From the NCBI RefSeq assembly GCF_964204645.1, contig NC_134028.1, forward strand, positions 19,568,153-19,628,152: a DNA stretch of 60,000 nt, given 5' to 3'. How positions within the stretch are numbered: position 1 is the first letter of the stretch; every line of letters begins with the position of its first letter. This document shows positions 39,301 to 45,300 of the stretch, piece after piece. The stretch is from Tubulanus polymorphus. Lineage: Eukaryota > Nemertea > Palaeonemertea > Tubulaniformes > Tubulanidae. Position numbers and translations under genes: made by a program. The notes below the pieces were generated by a model that was not told the DNA's origin, made no database searches, and was given only the letters and a program-made list of their open reading frames with translations.

Positions 39301-42300
39301 GTCTTTCTTCAATATGGCGTTTAAATTCATTAAATATTTTTTTCTAATTTCTCTTTTATTTGTGCTTTGGAAATTATTTCTCCAGAATATGTTTGAATGT
39401 TATATTCCGTTTTTTCTTCTGATTTTACAAAACTTACTTTTCCAGAAATACAAATTTTTGGGTATTCAATATCCATTATTTTTTCTATTGTCTAATCTTC
39501 TATTGTTGTACCTTTGAAAAATCTAAATATAATAGCTGTAGGACCAATTTTACTATGTAATACTTCTAAAATTTCAATTGTATCTTTTATTTCTAGTGAA
39601 TCAATATAATTTCTAACATTTTCCATGTAAAGTTTATTTGAAATAGATCTAGTTTTTGAATCTGGTTTTTTAATAGATTTTTTTAAACCGGAAGTGATGT
39701 CATACGGTGAGCGAGTGTTACTACTTAAATCATTGCGTTTGAGGCGCTATTCAGAAGTGATTCGACCTGGTTTATGCTCCTTTCATACTAATCGGATGGT
39801 ACAGGTACGTACATGCAAATAGATTTAGTTTTTGAATCTGGTTTTTTAAAAGATTTTTTACTCGTTTGTAATCAAAATATTATGTTCCTAAAATATTTTT
39901 AATTAAATTTTGTTGATGTTTTTGTAATTCAAGGTGTCTTTTATAATTCTTATTATTTATAAATTCATTACAAATATTACATTTAATTTTATCTTTCTTT
40001 CATGAGTTCTAATTGTTCTTTTCTTTCATTGGAATTTTCTGGTGTCTCAAAATCTATAACATTTTTTTTCATGATTTCCAGTTTCTTCATGTCGAGATTT
40101 TTGGACAATAATATTGATTTTTATTATCAATTTTACATGAATTTTTAGGGTTTTCTGACTTTCGTCGAAAACCCTCTTGAAATTCTGTTGATTATTATTA
40201 TTATATATTTTCCGCCGATTTCGTCAAATAAAATTCATCTTCATTCAGATTCGGCAACTGACAGCTTCGAAACGAAATGTATAAATTGATACTGTAATAA
40301 CGGTCTCTCTGAACCAACAGATTGTCTGAATGTACTTTCCATCCTATTTGAAACTTAAAATTACTTATTAGGTTACTGTAAATAAAGAATTGAATTGAAT
40401 TGTTAGACAACAAGCCCCGGCGAAATAACAGTTTGTGACGTCATTAAGTAAGAAAATAAAGGAGGGCTCCGATAATTTCCAAATCACGGGGGACTATACT
40501 GGGGTTAGACCATTCAACCAAAAAGAGGATTGCTCCGATAATATCCAAATCATCTCATTTTATTTTTTCCATCGAATACCCGGTAATTAATTTTTCCTAT
40601 CGATCACATGCATCCAGAAAACTCGTTATCGCTGCTTTGCAGCTATATTTTCTTGTTCACTGTCTAGCATTTATTAGGAAAAAAATTACGAGTTGCGATG
40701 AGTGATGTCCCGACCTCTCGACCTCTGATCTGAAAACGTCATTTTCCAATAACTACCATGATGTAGTGAAAACTCTATCAAATATATACATGTACTGTAC
40801 TAGTCATTACAAGTATACTCAGCCCCGTCAACTTTTTTGTGAATTTGCCACCAAGTTGTGGATTGAGTATTTCGTATATTCTCCGGACCTGAGTGTATGT
40901 TTCGCAACCGTGTTAAATTTGCTGTACTTGTTTGCCCAGCCCCGTCAACCTTTTGTGATTTTTTGCCACCAAAATAATGATTTGGACGAACGGACGGACG
41001 GACGGATGAAGAGTGAACTTAAGTCCCAAGTGGGCTAAAAACCGTCTTGACTAGGATAAACATTCTTGGAACATTGTAATTGAATTGTCTACTAAAATAT
41101 TATTGTTTTACGGCTCATTTTTGTAGGGGGCATGTAACGTTACAAGTGTGTGCACTTAGATCCTGTATTGTGTAATGTACATTTCCAATGTTTGTCCTTG
41201 TATCACTGGGGGATATCATATACTATTGCAGTGATTTCATGCTACTGTTAGTGAGTGGTTTGGTATAAATACTATGCCACCAGTGACATTAGGCAGTTTT
41301 TGGTTTGGACTTGTCGTCGGTGAATAATCAGAATGTATATAGTGTACATCGAAATCTCCTCTCATCTATCGGTTATTCCTGACCGTAACAGTTTATAACT
41401 TACTGGCTCCTTTCCTGAGTAAATATTCGACAACTTTAACTCGATTGTATCTAGCTGCGTGATGTAGAGCTGATAATCCTGATTGTGGTTCGATTGAATC
41501 GATTGCATCTATTGCTGCTGGATTCTCTACGTGAGATTTTACTACATCTAATAATCCTTCACGAGCCGCCTGCAAATAATCAACCCATCATTATCAAATC
41601 CACCGCGCGGAGTTAGATACTTCAATATCAAAAATCAATGATATGTTTAATATTTCATTTGATTCTATTTATACATTCTAGGACGTATTTCAATATCTGA
41701 AGAAAATGCTTTTTTCCATTCCATTTTGCGTTCACAAGGTTTCACATAAATGACTTTAGTGACCTTGACCATTGACCCAGGGACTCCAAAATCAGTAGGG
41801 CTTATCATCTTCCCAGGGGTGGTAACTTAATTAATTTATTTTTTATTCTTACAGCAAAGTACAACGCTCATTGAGCAGAACAAAAAAAATATGTTTATAC
41901 AATAGACAAATTATAGCCTGATGAAAAGGTGCACAGCAAATCAATATAAATGTATGATATGAAATTGTCATCACTTTTTAGTGGATACAGAAGAATTCTA
42001 CAAGTGAAGTGATTTCACTGTTCGAAAATTGAAAATTTGGGTCATTCTTAATTTCAAGAAACTTCATAATAGACTTGGCATTATATACTTATTCACTAAC
42101 TCAGGGTCATTTAAAGATGTGTATATATCAGGAATAGTTTGTATTAGTGTGAACTTATCAAATCTATAGAGGCTGGACATATGGATAATGAAGCGCCCTA
42201 AAGTAAATCTGCTCCCAAATATTGCCAACCTACAGCAGCGGGGTAAATAAAGCTAAATCATGGGCAAAGGAATGTAACCCAACATATTTCTGTCCGACGT

Positions 42301-45300
42301 AGCACCCATAAGACGATGCTTCTAATCTCTTTAATATGTCATCTATGTAAACATTGAATGAAATCGGAGAAAAATTCGCTCCTTGTTTAAGCCCGTTGGA
42401 AGCATTGAAAAAAATATGAGTAGTTTCCATTCCACTGGGTTCTGATATTTTGATTAGTATACATATTTATAATAAATCTAATAATCTGAACATTAATCCC
42501 CCTATCGAATAGGAGTGAAAAAAGTTTAATATCTGTGATTAATACGATCGAATGTGCGTAAATAATAAAAAATGACAGTTACCACCCCTTTTATTGTAAT
42601 AATAAATGGTTTCATTAAGGACAAATGACAGTCAGCTGTTGGTTTTAAATCCGAATTGGAACTCGCTAGAAGATAGTAATGTTGAGTTGATCTTAATCAA
42701 AGTATTGTCAAAAACTTTTCCTGAGACACCCCTGAGGGCGATGCCTCGATAATTAGTTGAATCTGAAAGTGATTTACGTTTATTTTTAGGTGTTGATATA
42801 ATTGTTGTCACCAAAATACTGTCGGTACAATGTGCGTGTTTAATCATAATTAAATAATGTCGTAATATATTGAAAAAGTTTATCCGTCCCATTAATCAGG
42901 TGATCAGTATACTGACCAAGATATCCATCATTTTTCCCTTGTTTAATTTCAAAATACTGTCTTTGATGAGGTCGTCGGAGAATTAGAGTTTGTGATCTAT
43001 CGTTGATTTGAAACATTTAATTTATTTGATAGTTTTGTCATTTCACCCTTATTGAACCCCACTGAGTTGTATTGTTCTTCATATTGAGAGGCAAATAATT
43101 TAGCAATATTTTCAGAAGACTTCATTTCGTCTATGCTAGTTGGTATAGATACATCCGTCCCAAGGATACGTTGTACCTGTTCCCAAAAAATTTGGAGTTT
43201 CCTCCAGATAATGAAACGGCTAACTGTCTTGATCTATTTCTATTGGAGTGTTTTTATGAATTTTACGGTCCTATGATATTCTTTTCGGGTACGTTCCCGA
43301 ATATCGAAAATTTAACCTTCTTTAGGTCTCCCATTGCTTTTCCATAGATTATGCCAGAATAATGCCTTATTGCGAATATTTCTAACGTTTTCATCCCACC
43401 CTGAGTAAGCATTTTTACGTTTTTTACGTCCACTATTCGAAGTTTTTGGTATTGTATCTTTACTCGCGTCTGTACAGGCTTTTATGATCTGGCTAAATAG
43501 TTGCTTAATTAATTCACCATGCTCTGTACAGTTTACCTTTATCACATGCTATCAGACCAGCTGATAGAGTAACGAAATCTAAGTTATTATCTAATGCTGT
43601 TTATAAGCCTGAAAGTTGACAACGGTGGTCCTATGCAATAACGTTTTCTCAGCAAACTTCAAAGGTGTATAACTAGTTCTACTGATTAGCTCGGGAATAT
43701 TTAGTGGAGACTAATCGGGAGGTGATCGGAATAGTTATCCAAACATTCAGTTCTCAAATGACAAGGCACAATCTACAAAATTGCTACTAATAAGAATATG
43801 ATCGATATTTGGCCGTTCATAGTTCTGTTTACTTTCAACGGTATAATCTACTTTATATAAGGTGTAACATGAACCTGAGAATTCATTTTCTAAAATATCT
43901 TTCAACATTATAGTATGTGGGGATGACCGTTGGAAATCAGTATTGAAGTCACCTTCCACAATCATAAAATCGGCATTTTGATTTACACATTAATTCACTA
44001 AGATTTATACACGTATTTATTTATACCCGTATTTATACTCATCTATGTTTGATTCCTCATAAAAAGAGCAGTCGCACGGCATATAAACACAGGCGATGAG
44101 AATATTCATATTATGTATAATTCAATGATGTATCTGGTATGATGAGCCGTTCGATGATATACTGCAAATTCATTGTTTTTCAAGGAATCAGCAAACGAAT
44201 AAAACTGTCCTTCGTACATCCAATGTTCTTGAATAAAATATCAGTTTTGTTTAAAATCTTTTTCACAAATTCTGTTCTTCCTGGGCCTAGCCCGTAAGAA
44301 TTGTACGATGTAATAACGATAGCTATTGTAACACAATATAGTTTTAATACTTTATCCATCATGGTCTAGGAAATTGAGTTTTGGTGAAGGGTGATTTCGT
44401 GACGGTCATATGCACGTTATGCATATTTTTGCTTTGGATTTTTAATGCGTCTCGTGCATCTAAATTGTGATTTATGCGAGTGTGGTGAGAAGAAATAATA
44501 AAAATTGAACGATATTAAAGATTATATATGAAATGGTATCTATTTTCAACTCCGTTATTTGTGAAGAGAAAGCTGTTACTTAGTTTCTTCTCCATGTTGA
44601 TTCCTTGGGACTAGAAAACGTATCGGTACTAGACGGCGGTTTCGGTCAAAATAATTTTTAAGGAACCGCGGTACATGTTTGGTCGTAGCACATTTTACGT
44701 TTGCAGCCATCTAAAACTACATACGGCCCAACCTAGAGCGACCGTACTCAAATCTACTAAGATCGCAAAAAGTCGATTAACTTTGATAACCGGTGCTTGC
44801 TCTGGTGCCGATCTCTTTCTATAGTATTAGTGAAGAAATTCCGTGTTTTAAAAAATTCTGCGATTCCGTCATTCCGGTCTGTAGGTGGTGCTCCTATAAA
44901 ATTACTGTTGTTTTTTACTGATTTAAGAAGGATTCCGACCAAATCTATGTACGGCATTTAAACTAACAAGTCTAAACCCGTTATCGCTGCTTTGCAGCTA
45001 TATTTGAATTTGTCACTTTTCTACCTTGCTATTTATTAAATCAGTACATTTTGCGATGTCCCTCTAATACTTTTGGGTTTGAACGTAAATGAAATAAACA
45101 AATAGCCTACTCAGATTTGAAATGACATGTTAACCGAAAATAAAACTAATTTAGAAAATCTAAGGAATCAGTTATTATCGATAAAATGATGAATACGATT
45201 AAATACCTTTATCAAATTCATTCTGTTGAGCTTCGGATATTTATCGAGTGCAATAAATTCACTTTCTCGATATCTTTTCGCGATTAAATCGCCAACACTA

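Noticed and set aside
41132-41390. Confident LTR retrotransposon call
   Set aside because: Only TG...CA ends and a TATA-like box are present. No target duplication, primer-binding site or internal region was seen, so it is kept as a weak candidate only.
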